Assembly (NCBI GenBank): GCA_012845835.1
Contig: JABAKD010000012.1
Span: forward strand, 13,454,195 to 13,518,194
DNA length: 64,000 bases
Reading direction: 5' to 3'
Source of the DNA: Undaria pinnatifida
Taxonomy: Eukaryota; Sar; Phaeophyceae; Laminariales; Alariaceae
This document shows positions 37,801-44,690 of the stretch, piece after piece. The notes beneath the pieces are model-generated. The model did not search any database and was not told where the DNA came from. It saw nothing but the letters and a program-made list of their open reading frames with translations. A program made the translations under genes and the position numbers. Position 1 is the stretch's first letter. Every line of letters starts with the position of its first letter.

Positions 37801-39048
37801 TGGGGGAGATGAGTACATTCGACGTATGTGACATGGAAGAGTTTGGTAGACTAGAGAGTAGCGAGAAAAAGATCGCTATCCTAGGAGATAGATGGTGGCC
37901 ACAGACGGCGAAACAGGACGGAGATAGGATAGGCAAACAATTTCTATGTGATGTATGGAGAAAGCGTAATGAGCGCCCCAACGTTGGAGGTGTCTCTATG
38001 ACGATATTAGGAGTAGGAACGGTGCTCCGTCTCGAAAGGGATGCATGGCCAACGGTTACATGGCTAAGGCAGGCAACAAATGAGTACCCCTCCCACCCCT
38101 CTTCCTACCCCCCTGCCCCCCTCCCCCTCGGCTTTACCTTCCCGCGGCTGGTGTCTGCATCGATTGATCTGCCGCCCTTTGTCGGTGTTCAACGGCCCAC
38201 TATATTCTGCTGTAGGACACCTCGGAGTCTCTTTTGAGCTATCTCGACCTCGTTGCTTTCACGGAGGAGATACCCACGCTCCGAAGATATCTCACCATGC
38301 GCTTTGCTGCCCCCGGTGGCGTGCTCTCGAAGGAGGAGGAAGACATCCTCAAGCGACAAGCGGTAAGGCCCTACAACGTTATTTGTTTGAGGGGAGAGTT
38401 GTTTTATTGCTTTTTTGTATTGTTGTTCTTGTTATTATTATTATTATTTTCATTTTTTTAAACTTTTTTCTTGTCTTGTTGCTGTTGCTGTTGCTGTTGT
38501 TGTTGTTGCTGTTGCTGTTGCTGTTGCTGTTGTTGCTGTTGCTGTTGCTGCTGCTGTTGTTGTTGTTTATTTGCTTACGCGTGCCGGTATGTGCAGACAA
38601 GTGCACCCTATGCGCGACATCACTGAGGGGATGCGCCGGGGGGAGCAGAGGGTTACTGGTTTAGAAAATGGTCACATTTTTGCCCATATTGATTGACGCC
38701 TCGCACAATTTTTGTTTTATCATGGTTTGTCTATGCGATGAAAAACGGGGGGGGGGGATCGAAAGAACCTCCAGGGAACATTGGTCGTTCGAGTATCACA
38801 CAAAACTTCACTTCCGAAAACAAATAATACTCCTACCGCAGGAAGCGTCATTTCGCTATCTTACGCTGCTGTTCGCTATCAATTTGTTTGTGTGCCTAAA
38901 ACAGGTGCAAAATGCTAACCTAAGGAAGGCGGTAGCCATCTCCGAGTTCAGCCCAGAGGAGGTTCGACAGTTAAACGCGACCATCCAGCTAGACTGGAAG
39001 CTCTACGCGTGGCTGCAAGAGCACCGGATACCCCTACGCAGCGACTGA
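16817..39048 (+). CDS. Type II membrane sulfotransferase, 6 exons, 402 aa
   Basis: Exons: 16817-17247, 32691-32862, 33344-33535, 36593-36715, 38216-38362, 38905-39048. Phases agree and the sum is 1209 nt. Residues about 26-46 (CRILCYSALLMTLGWAIFSI) form a single hydrophobic signal anchor, suggesting a Golgi lumenal enzyme. FFHIPKTGGESL (His93-Gly99) is the 5'-phosphosulfate loop and FTVVRSPLDW (about 169-178) the 3'-phosphate loop that bind PAPS in P-loop sulfotransferases. The 75-residue spacing is normal for the family. AFTEEIPTLRRYL in exon 5 resembles the family's C-terminal part. The substrate is not deducible; sulfated cell-wall polysaccharide is a guess. An in-frame ATG at 16721 would add 32 residues; the inner one gives a conventional anchor position. 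Exon 3 (strong acceptor, GTATGT donor, phase 0) is the least certain. Intron 1 spans 15.4 kb of transposons. Confidence 0.85.
17709..18443. mobile_element. TIR element with subterminal palindromes, tandem copy 1
   Basis: The left end GGCCATTTCTTATACAGTCG with CAGTCGAAAACGGCCTTTTT and the right end, including CAGTCG- and GGCCGTTTTCGACTG-type blocks and finishing GAAGAAATGGCC, are inverted copies of about 55 bases. The left block is itself repeated (17709-17765, 17766-17825). The interior (ACGTGTTTTTTGAACCGATC, then ACCAGGTACCACACTGCAG) is shared with the next copy. No transposase is seen. It lies in intron 1 of the sulfotransferase gene. Confidence 0.75.
18449..19073. mobile_element. TIR element with subterminal palindromes, tandem copy 2
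   Basis: It lies head-to-tail with the previous element. It starts GGGCTTTCTTATACAGTCGG and ends CAGTCGAAAAGGGTCGTTCG...TTAGAAATGGCC. The interior is homologous to copy 1 (CCGACGCTGGCTTGGCTATC; GAGCACGCAAACTATAAAAT) but about 110 bases shorter. Confidence 0.75.
19341..19865 (-). pseudogene. Helitron helicase end plus OTU-like cysteine protease segment
   Basis: The frame continues from the helicase motif (CLVRPERLINGVPHVANCVF) into WNGACLLRTIARRVFGNPEL, the position of the OTU nucleophile block (usual form DGNCLFR). HPQVRSEIV then meets an in-frame TAG, followed in the same frame by HIAQNSQRYIMHISNGFG, a YHNLEDYL segment and NAYVGYIELTA...LYSIAINIT, which matches the OTU beta-strand core. The Cys is kept; a catalytic His near the end was not identified. 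OTU domains are known passengers of some animal and algal Helitrons. Confidence 0.7.
19870..20080 (-). pseudogene. Helitron helicase C-terminal motifs, frameshifted
   Basis: Pieces in alternating frames read KIPRILFEVKVGSKGITFHR, then VTVNKSQGQILSDSIST (19985-19935), then VFCQGHLYVALSRTTCSAN (19920-19870). These correspond to the NKSQGQT and LYVALSR motifs (V and VI) of SF1B/Pif1-like helicases. At least two frame changes separate them. Confidence 0.85.
20234..21405 (-). pseudogene. Helitron N-terminal (Helitron_like_N) region, frameshifted
   Basis: The upstream frame has CWHCEAWKWKEE, CCSNGDYAVEPLQDLPPGI and FLRNHRKYNGFFSSTMLGAA, the zinc-finger and NxRxYN landmarks that precede Helitron Rep. 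After a frame change near 21080-21110 the reading resumes with PSMLQLHGRAYHRI, VRMYIYDAEMMQQARS, EWACDIYSRQEENKLSFI and GKRLPASF, all typical of the Helitron_like_N domain. The frame then hits a stop just before the Rep HUH region, most of which appears deleted. Confidence 0.85.
21462..21720. repeat. Tandem repeat, about 120 bp unit, in Helitron leader
   Basis: About two and a half units share CGACCTACTCAGAGAGCAGG, GGTGAAGTC..GACGCG and GGCACACGCCAA. They lie between the small ORF and the Helitron N-terminal coding region. Confidence 0.75.
21818..22138 (-). pseudogene. Small Helitron-adjacent ORF, frameshifted by 8-bp duplication
   Basis: Reading on the minus strand: an ATG context at 22138 (MDTDQKV), then one frame away NLMQIRGKCYDWMHTPPDNV, KTMHLKCAVNGRKIYLASVH and ANQDRIFQ. 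An exact 8-base tandem duplication (CTTCCAGG twice, near 21925) then breaks the frame. Beyond it, AVAKLAKAQQDKLDNTRAVV and DLSALFDADSD follow to a TGA. The restored reading is about 104 codons, basic then acidic at the C-terminus. I do not recognise the family. Its place ahead of the Helitron coding region suggests it belongs to the element. Confidence 0.6.
22185..22760. repeat. CAGTA/TACTG-dense region
   Basis: A stretch in sulfotransferase intron 1 where CAGTA, TACTGC and their complements recur every 10-20 bases, giving many short inverted pairs (for example TACTGCAGTA). No coding potential. Confidence 0.6.
23122..23384 (+). repeat. Tandem duplication, about 135 bp unit
   Basis: Two units begin GTGGTCCGCCACCACAGCAC and end GGGGGGACCGCAGGTG, nearly identical throughout. 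It is in sulfotransferase intron 1. Confidence 0.9.
23480..25230 (+). repeat. Diverged tandem array, 350-550 bp units
   Basis: Landmarks recur in the same order. 'CATAGCGCCAAACCGGGA'-type sequence occurs at 23838, 24387 and 24754, GTGCAGAGAACAGATTGATA at 23904, 24463 and (variant) 24817, ATGCATGACAC..GCGCAAC at about 24037, 24630 and 24935, and CACCGCCGGGGCCAGTCT at 24115, 24707 and (variant) 25029. CAG/AAC microsatellite pieces sit within each unit. Confidence 0.8.
25563..25645 (+). repeat. Tandem repeat, about 29 bp x 3
   Basis: Units of GTCCAGCAGCTGTGGAAGCT plus GTTCGAAGG. Inside sulfotransferase intron 1. Confidence 0.9.
26687..26805 (+). repeat. ELTADV/DLTAGV module, copy c
   Basis: It contains CATATAGTATATTACAAGTA, CAACAACGCAGCTTGCAAAG, GACCTGAAATTCGTGGAACT and GGCTGACGTCCTTGAA, followed by a run of T. 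The usual ATG is ATA here, and the reading is DLKFVELTADVLEF. Confidence 0.8.
27600..27671 (-). repeat. tRNA-derived SINE-like head
   Basis: On the minus strand an A-box-like TGGTCTGGTGGTTG and a perfect B box GTTCGATAC lie about 40 bases apart. This arrangement is typical of tRNA-derived SINEs. The stems do not close into a functional tRNA. Confidence 0.5.
28918..29045 (+). repeat. ELTADV/DLTAGV module, copy d
   Basis: CACATAGTATATTACAAGTA, GCAGCTTGCAAAGATGAGTA and TCGTCGAACTCACGGCTGAC read MSIDPKSVELTADVLEIF. It is very close to copy c over 110 bases. Confidence 0.85.
29668..30300 (+). other. GC-rich open island inside intron 1, unidentified
   Basis: A 154-codon open frame (29668-30132) with a GC-rich core (29815-30020) reading ETRVHMLLAMPATLAALGAI, followed by a CpG-rich stretch to 30300. 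It stands out from AT-rich intron DNA. It could be a captured exon, an unrecognised exon or transposon coding sequence. No family was recognised. Confidence 0.3.
30600..30735 (+). repeat. Dispersed GC-rich repeat shared with 52470-52620
   Basis: CGCCACGAAGCTCGGCCGAG and GCGGCCGAAAGTGCGAGAAG match, with changes, CGCCACGGAGCTCGGCCGGG and GCAGTCGAAAGCGCGAGAAA in the other copy, in the same order. Confidence 0.55.
30751..30872 (+). repeat. ELTADV/DLTAGV module, copy e, with TATA-like box
   Basis: CATATATAAAAACGCGCGGT precedes TCGGAGTATCACGCATCGCG and CAGCTTGCCGAAGATGAGTA, reading MSIDLL, then GAACCCACGGCTGAAGTACG. The TATA-like box lies about 20 bases before the conserved TCGGAGTATCAC. Confidence 0.7.
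31419..31500 (+). repeat. ELTADV/DLTAGV module, copy f
   Basis: ATGATTTTCGATGAAATCGT and GATCTCTCAGATGGAGTGCA read MIFDEIVDLSDGVHFSF. Nucleotide identity is lower than in other copies, but the peptide reading is kept. Confidence 0.55.
32446..32615 (+). mobile_element. CAGTAG-ended miniature element, copy 3
   Basis: It starts CAGTAGTGGTCCTTCTATAG, then GAGTAGTGCCGG, GTGCCTGTGAAATCG and TTGGCACAGATGTGGAG, and later AGTAGTGCCGGTTGCG. It lies about 75 bases before sulfotransferase exon 2. The right boundary is uncertain. Confidence 0.55.
33104..33292. repeat. 10-bp minisatellite TACCCTAGTA
   Basis: About 18 units with variants at positions 8-9 (AGTA, TATA, CAATA). It fills most of sulfotransferase intron 2 and ends about 50 bases before the exon 3 acceptor. 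Confidence 0.92.
34265..34325 (-). repeat. ELTADV/DLTAGV module, copy g (partial)
   Basis: On the minus strand ACGCGCGATCGGGGTATCAC is followed by ATTTGCAAAGATGACTTTTT, matching the central part of copy b. The downstream half is absent. Confidence 0.6.
34524..34693. repeat. 10-bp minisatellite TACCCTATAA
   Basis: Units of ATACCCTATA in sulfotransferase intron 3, related to the array at 33104 but with a TATAA rather than TAGTA end, and interrupted by ACCTTATGG variants. A remnant (TTATACCCCATAGTACACCC) lies at 36040. Confidence 0.88.
36205..36300 (+). repeat. Dispersed repeat, CCCGTCATTC family
   Basis: GGAGCTCCCGTCATTCTAGA, then GCCAAAAACCGAGTGCGACC and TCTACCGCGCTAGTATTAAT, which parallel 1695-1790. 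Confidence 0.5.
36720..36955. repeat. (TTGCC)n satellite in sulfotransferase intron 4
   Basis: About 31 perfect pentanucleotide units (to 36875), then TCGCC and TTTGCC variants. The array starts within five bases of the exon 4 donor (GAG|GTTTGT). All six frames are open, generating false CLALP or GKARQ proteins up to 223 codons. Confidence 0.97.
37013..37110 (+). repeat. ELTADV/DLTAGV module, copy h (diverged)
   Basis: CGATGACAAAATCCCCGATA and TCGCAGCTGAAGTGTGTGTG read DDKIPDIAAEVCVRF. It occupies the same relative place as DKIFDLTAGVYFHF in copy b. Confidence 0.45.
37690..38095 (+). mobile_element. LINE-like 3' coding fragment (CPCG...C finger), copy 1
   Basis: MCPCGTTIE, then one frame away SRTHIVGECKIYKEEWDALG, and EEFGRLESSEKKIAILGDRW. 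The Cys-x-Cys-x(n)-His-x(4)-Cys pattern near the end of a protein is typical of the C-terminus of CR1/L2-like non-LTR elements. More than 300 bases are shared with 59805-60165. It lies in intron 4 of the sulfotransferase gene, just before exon 5. Confidence 0.65.
38477..38567. repeat. (GTTGCT)n microsatellite
   Basis: Mixed TTG/CTG trinucleotides in sulfotransferase intron 5, about 110 bases after the exon 5 donor. Confidence 0.95.
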
Positions 39049-39801
39049 GCGTGGCATGGCTTGTCCGTGGTGTGCGGTACACCCTTGTCAGTTATCTAAG
39101 ACATGCGTGCGTTGTTGTTGTTTTGGTTGGTGACTTGGTTCATCCTCTTGTCTGTTTTTGGATGTGGACATACTGCGGTACTCTTGTCTGAGAATGGTGT
39201 GTGTTTTTCTTTTATTTGTGTCATAGCTGGTAGGCCGGCATCTAACTTCAGATGTGGACATGCCCTTGCCATTAAGGATTTTTTTTTTTGGTGTATCGGT
39301 TGGTTGGTGACCGAGTCATCCTGCGATGGAGAGGGTGCGGTTGTAGGATTGGGCCAAAAAGTCCCAGGGCGATTGAGCTCCTCATGTGAGGAACTGCCGA
39401 TTATTGAAGTATGTTCACGACTAAACTCGTATTGTTTTAGGACTAAGGCATAGAAGCTTGGTCGGATTGTGCGAACGAATGCCTTCCAAGTCATCTTTCG
39501 GGTGAGATATTGAGTTCCTCATGTAAGGACCTCAGGGACTTTCTGATGCCGCACCCCCTCCGACCGTGGGAAAGCTCGTTATTTTTTTTTATTTTTTTCT
39601 AGGTTTGGTTGGTTGATCTACGTATCTCGAGCCCGTCGGCGAGAGGCCTGAAGTTTGGCCACCCCGTGCTTTATGGACGCGGGTGGGAAGAATTAGTGAA
39701 AAATCATGCTAGAGTAGGGGGAAGGACAATCCGGCAAGGGATGGGCGACGAGCACTGACGGTGTAGAGGGGGGTATATACTCATTTCATTCATAGCCGCA
39801 G

Positions 39802-39893
39802 TCGTATGACCTTAGACCCTCGCATCCCTGCGGATGCCGGGCCGGGGCACGTCGGGTTCTCGCCGACCAGGCAGACATTGCTTGCACCCAGCG
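39802..39893 (+). repeat. Dispersed 90-bp repeat shared with 50740-50832
   Basis: GTATGACCTTAGACCCTCGC, GCACGTCGGGTTCTCGCC and GACCAGGCAGACATTGCTTG match CGTACGACCATAGACCCTCG, GCACGTCGGATTTTCACC and AACCAGGCAGACATTGCTCA in the other copy. Confidence 0.75.
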
Positions 39894-40079
39894 CGAAGCG
39901 CCTTGAGGTGTTCGGCGAGTCTACATTATTCTAAGAACCACTTGTGAGGCGAACTTCGGCACCTTGTGCGTATATGGCAGGGGGGAGTTCTTCCTGGTAG
40001 GTGTGGGCTGGAAACGGGGGGAGGGAGGGGACGATAAAGATAGTTGCCATCAATAGGGTAGGAGGGAAGCACTTCCTGG

Positions 40080-40440
40080 TCCAAAAGGTTCCGACTAACG
40101 AAGCGGGCTCGTAATTTGATCCCATCTGACCAAGTATTCGGTGTATATGCAAATCCGAAATCCGTTTTTTTTTTTTGGTGTATCTACTATCCGAAATCCG
40201 AATTGGTGCGTCAAGTTCGGTCGGGGTTCCTCGGCTGGAGAGCCTTGCTCAGGTGGGGGGGGGGGGTGAGTGATAATCCATCCCAATGGTTTTGACCATT
40301 GATGAAGCGAGTGTGTAATTTTCGGCCCGAAGGCTCTTACCAATATGATGAAGCGGGCTTCCCAGCTGAGGAAGTATTCGGTATATTTTGCTATCCGATT
40401 CCAGGGTTTTCCAAGTTCGGTCGGCATTATTTGGTTGAGG
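40080..40440 (+). repeat. Two diverged tandem units
   Basis: CGAAGCGGGCTCGTAATTTG...AAGTATTCGGTGTATATGC...GTCAAGTTCGGTCGG and GATGAAGCGGGCTTCCCAGC...AAGTATTCGGTATATTTTGC...CCAAGTTCGGTCGG are homologous, about 230 bases apart. Confidence 0.65.
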
Positions 40441-40579
40441 AACGATTCGATACCTTTCCTATCCTATATGGCCTTTTATGTTTTTGGTCGCTATACAGTT
40501 GGTATGCCTGGCAATAGCCAGGTTGATTTGTCGTGGGGCAGAGCGTAGTGTTTCGTGCGCCGGATATATCGGATCCTCA

Positions 40580-41210
40580 TTTCATATTTCGGCGCAGATA
40601 CATGACCTGATTTCTATGATCTGCACGAGCGATCGATTGTGTGTTGATTTGTGCGATCTGCGCGATCGAGATCATGGTTGCCGGGTAGAATCTGCATGGC
40701 AATATCTGATGTATGCGATCTGCACAATGGATCATGCCTTGATCTGTGCGATCTGCACGATCGAGGTAGTGATTTCTGGGTTATCCCTGTAGGCAATCCC
40801 TAGTTTGAGCGATCTGCACGATCGAGATCATGTTTGCTGGGTGGGACCTGTATGAAAATCCCTTATTTGAACGATCTGCACGATCGAGATTATGTTTTCT
40901 GGGTGGGATCTGCGCGGTACGGCTCTTGCGCATGTGTTTTCTGGATGAGATCTGTTTTTGGTACAGATCTTGACAGCATCTGATTTATTCGATCTGCACG
41001 ATCGATATCGTGTTAGGAGGGTGGGATATGTGTAACCGGCTCTGGCGCACGTGTTTGCCGGATGGAATCTTTCCGATGTGGCCCTTGCACAAAATATCAC
41101 CACAGCAAAATGTAGGATCTATTAATGGATTGTCTGATGTAGTCCGTCATCTGTCCGATGTGTGCGTGTGTTTTATGATTCGGTTTATGTATGGTACATT
41201 TTCGTCCATT
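40580..41210 (+). repeat. GATC-rich cluster, copy 2
   Basis: At least six occurrences of GATCTGCACGATCGAGATCA or close variants, spaced 50-80 bases and mostly followed by TG(TTT)GCTGGGTGGGATCTG. The core GATCGAGATC is partly palindromic. Confidence 0.8.
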
Positions 41211-41211
41211 C

Positions 41212-41480
41212 AGTAGAGGTCTCCCAATAAGGCGGCATCCCTATATAAGGCGGTATCCCGATATATAGCGGTCAAAATCGCTTGGCACGACGGAGATTCT
41301 GCACTCGAAACCTGGACTGAATAGTGCGGCTTCCCCCGATAAGGCGGTCATATTGCTCTGGCACACCACCGGCTTGCTGGGAGGCAGCGGACGGGCTCGC
41401 AGCTTCTGCGCGCGGATCTGGTGCATGACAGCCCCCGTAGGATACTTGCTCCGCTAGATGCATGCCGGAACACCGCACTT
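41212..41480 (+). mobile_element. CAGTAG-ended miniature element, copy 4
   Basis: It starts CAGTAGAGGTCTCCCAATAA, with GCGGTCAAAATCGCTTGGCA and AAGGCGGTCATATTGCTCTG. The arrangement parallels 62598-62795. It directly follows the GATC cluster, as does the 62598 copy. Confidence 0.55.
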
Positions 41481-41585
41481 ACGTGGTAGTGTTTTCGAAG
41501 TACCTTAAGGTATGGTTCGGTATTTTTGTATTGTTTTTAATAGTGCGCTGTTGGTAGGTGCACTCGGGGTACATTTCCCGAGTAT

Positions 41586-41755
41586 GACCAAAACTGCCAG
41601 GTTTTGATACTCGGGTGCAAAAACTACCAGGTTTTGATACTCGGGTACCAAAACTACCAGGTTTTGATACTCGGGTACCAGAACTACCAGGTTTTGATAC
41701 TCGGGTACCTGGGGTTTTGATACCCGGGTACCCTGTATAAAAATCTACCAGGTTC
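41586..41755. repeat. 30-bp tandem array, ACCAGGTTTTGATACTCGGG
   Basis: About five units of AAAACTACCAGGTTTTGATA plus CTCGGGTACC, the last ones degenerate. Each unit carries TACC/GGTA ends like the dispersed TACCAGGTA motif. Confidence 0.92.
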
Positions 41756-42134
41756 CAGGTATGCGTTTCTGAAAACACCCTCAGGGTTTTGTTTCTTCTT
41801 TTGTTGTCTTTCGGGAGGGGGGGAGATCGTGGAACCGTTCCTTCAAACGAACGCGTTTTGAACGAGTAACATAGTCACGGCGTTTTGTCTGCTATACATT
41901 GTACGTTCAACTGCAGCAGCCAGTACTCTTATATTGCAGACTGGAATTGGATGGTGGATGATATGTTAGGTCAGGTCAGCCATTGTCTATCGCCGCGAGG
42001 TTGTCGCGACAAGAAGGCTCCCATATGGGAGCCACTAGTTTTTTGTTTTTGTTTTTTTCGGTTCTCCGGTGGACGGGTGAACAAAAACCTTAATCTCCAC
42101 CATTCTTCCACGTATAGTCTATATACTGTGGACG

Positions 42135-42900
42135 TGTCGTGTGAGCCTTGCGCGGTGCTCCAGCAGTATGCGCCAAGCACACGGCAATGAGGTTAGATTG
42201 CCAGGTGGGTATTACCTTGTGTTTCCTGATACCAGGTGCCTGGTGCGTATGTACGAGTCGTGTGAGCTTTTCGTTGTGCTCCAGCAGTATGTGCCCAGTA
42301 CATGGTAATGTCCAAGGTCGCCCCGGTGGCGCCCCGGTGGCGTATCGGGTTATCTTCGAGCATGTTATAGGTCAGTTTCGTGAGTTCGAATCCCCCCGAG
42401 TGCATACTCGTATACATTCGTGGGGACTTTTTCTTGTGCACAAATTGACTTACGGGAAGCGCGAGAGCGTGAGTTAGCAACACTCGATGAAAATCGACGA
42501 GCAGTGGGATTGCTGAACCCTATGCGCGATAAAATTGAAGGCAAGAACCGGGGGGGAGAAGGGACGACACCTGTGACCACGGCTTGTCCAGAAGCTGGAA
42601 AGTAGAAGTGTGAAAGAAGACAGAAGAAGTGTCTTTAGATTACCAAGTGTGTATTACTGCTTTTCCTAATACCAGGTGCCCGGTATGGAAGCCTGATACC
42701 TGGTATGTTGTATGTACACAAATTGACTTGCGGAAAGCGCGAGAGCGTGAGTTAGCAACACTCGATGAACAAATCGACGAGCCGTGGGATTGCTGGACCC
42801 TATGCGCGATAAATATTGAAGCAAGAACCGGGGGGGAAAAGGGATGACACCTGTGACCACAGCTTGTTCAGAAGCTGGAAAGTAGATGCCGGAAAGTACG
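42135..42900 (+). repeat. SINE-like tRNA head with duplicated body
   Basis: A pol III-like head at 42312-42400 has an A box GGTGGCGTATCGGG and a perfect B box GAGTTCGAATCC. The following body (GCGCGAGAGCGTGAGTTAGC to CCAGAAGCTGGAAAGTAG) occurs at 42446-42607 and again at 42716-42890 with about 90% visible identity. The flank GTGAGC.TT..CG.TGTGCTCCAGCAGTATG is duplicated at 42138 and 42260. Confidence 0.6.
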
Positions 42901-44439
42901 TAGATGCTGGAAAGTAGATGTGTGAAAAAAAAAGGTATCATGGTAACATGGTACTATGGTATCATTTGCGGGAAGCTATTAATAGAAATCATGGAAGTGT
43001 TTTTTTACCGCGTTTTTCTGCGTGTTATCAGACGAGAGGGGGCACAGCATGCAGCCTTAGTTTTGTTTCGAATGTTGATTGTCGATTTGGCATGGTCGTT
43101 CTTAATACGCGCGCCAGGTTACTTGCAGGGGGGGGGGGGCAGGACCAGCGTAATGGTGAGCATATCTTGCTGCTGTGCGGGCATGTCTCTGTGCAAATTC
43201 CTGGCATCACGTTTGTCCATATTATCATATTTTACAAGAATGCGGTCCGATGAGGGTCCCCCACGGACTTTTCTCCAGTCTGTTCATTGGAGGATGCTAC
43301 TACGGCAATCACGCGTGATTTCGCTGCAATTCCTCAACAGCAACATTTAAGGAGGAAAAGAACGAGGAGGTGCAGGCGAAAAGGTAAAGGGGAAGGGGGG
43401 GGGGGGGGCGGGAGGAGGAGGCATGGCAGTCCACGCCGAACGGTCGGCGATTTATTGGTGCATTTTCGAGGAGCTTTATCTGCACGATTCTAGCTAGCCC
43501 TACACAACACAAGGGGTTGTTAATTGCAGGTTACGTATACAACCGAACAGTGGTTTATATATAATTTAATTGTGAGCGAATGCGAACCTATAAATGCACG
43601 CCACCAAAATTTAAGAACTACGTTCAAGATCGCTGAAGCCGAATCATACGACTGCCGCTGCTGACCGGAAGGAACGCACACAAGCTGACGAAAGGGACAA
43701 ATAGCCTGTCTGTGCTGCGTGAGTTGCGAGTGATAGATTTCCTATCCGCCTACCGAAGTGATTGTGCTGATTTAGCTGTACATGCGCGACGCGTACCGTC
43801 AAGGAATCCAACCAGCATGCCTCACAAAGTGACTCGCGTTGCGAGGACCACGTAAACCTAGCGTCTTCAGAAATTCTGCTGTATAGTTGTACTTCGTGTC
43901 CCAGGTTGCATATTGGTATGCACATTCTGCTATTATATTATGTTACTGACCCACACGAAGTTTCCGCTCCTTTGGCTTGGGCGCCCCCTGTGTCTATTTG
44001 TGGTTGAGTTGGCGGCGCGTGAACGTTCTTGAGTTCTCAGTAAACGGAGATGGATGCCGAAACGCGTTTTTTAGCTTCTCCGTAGTTTTACCTTCGCCGA
44101 CTCGATTTTTGTTTTTGTTTTTTTTGTGGCCTCTTACTCGTAGTAATTACATTATTATTTCGTTGCCATCAGGCAATGTAGCGTGGGTGTAAAAAAGAGC
44201 AGAAACATGATGAGAGAACACATCATCCAGAAGAAAGCGTGAAACTAATGTTGCCAAAAACCAAAGACTACGCATACTAGATGCACCTCCCTGTTCTCCT
44301 GGCCCTAGTAGCACGCGTCACACAGGCTACAGCAGTGGTAGTAGTGGAATTTTTTCCTGCGGCTCCTGATCTGCACCTCACCCGAACCCGGAACACAAAG
44401 GCGGAGAAAAAGTTAAAAATCCAACCCGATGAACTTGAG

Positions 44440-44590
44440 TAATACCATGGCCTAGGTATGCAAAACAAATCAAATTGAAGAAACAAGAGCAGCATTCCGA
44501 CCATGTTGGGTTAGCAGGTTAAGGAGCCCCGTCATTCAAAAAGTATTCTCGCCAGGAAGTGTTACCCCTATCTATCCCAGCACGCCTCAA
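44440..44590 (+). repeat. Dispersed repeat, GGTTAAGGAGCCCCGTCATTC family
   Basis: CCATGGCCTAGGTATGCAAA, GCATTCCGACCATGTTGGG and AGGTTAAGGAGCCCCGTCAT, matching parts at 51950-52050 and 52150-52310. Confidence 0.7.
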
Positions 44591-44614
44591 TGTAGTGATC
44601 AATTATTTAGGCTG

Positions 44615-44690
44615 GACGAGCGGACGGACAGACGGACGGACGGACGGACGGACGGACGGACGGACGGACGGACGGACGGACGGACGGACA
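44615..44690. repeat. (GACG)n microsatellite
   Basis: About 17 GGAC units, nearly perfect. Confidence 0.96.
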
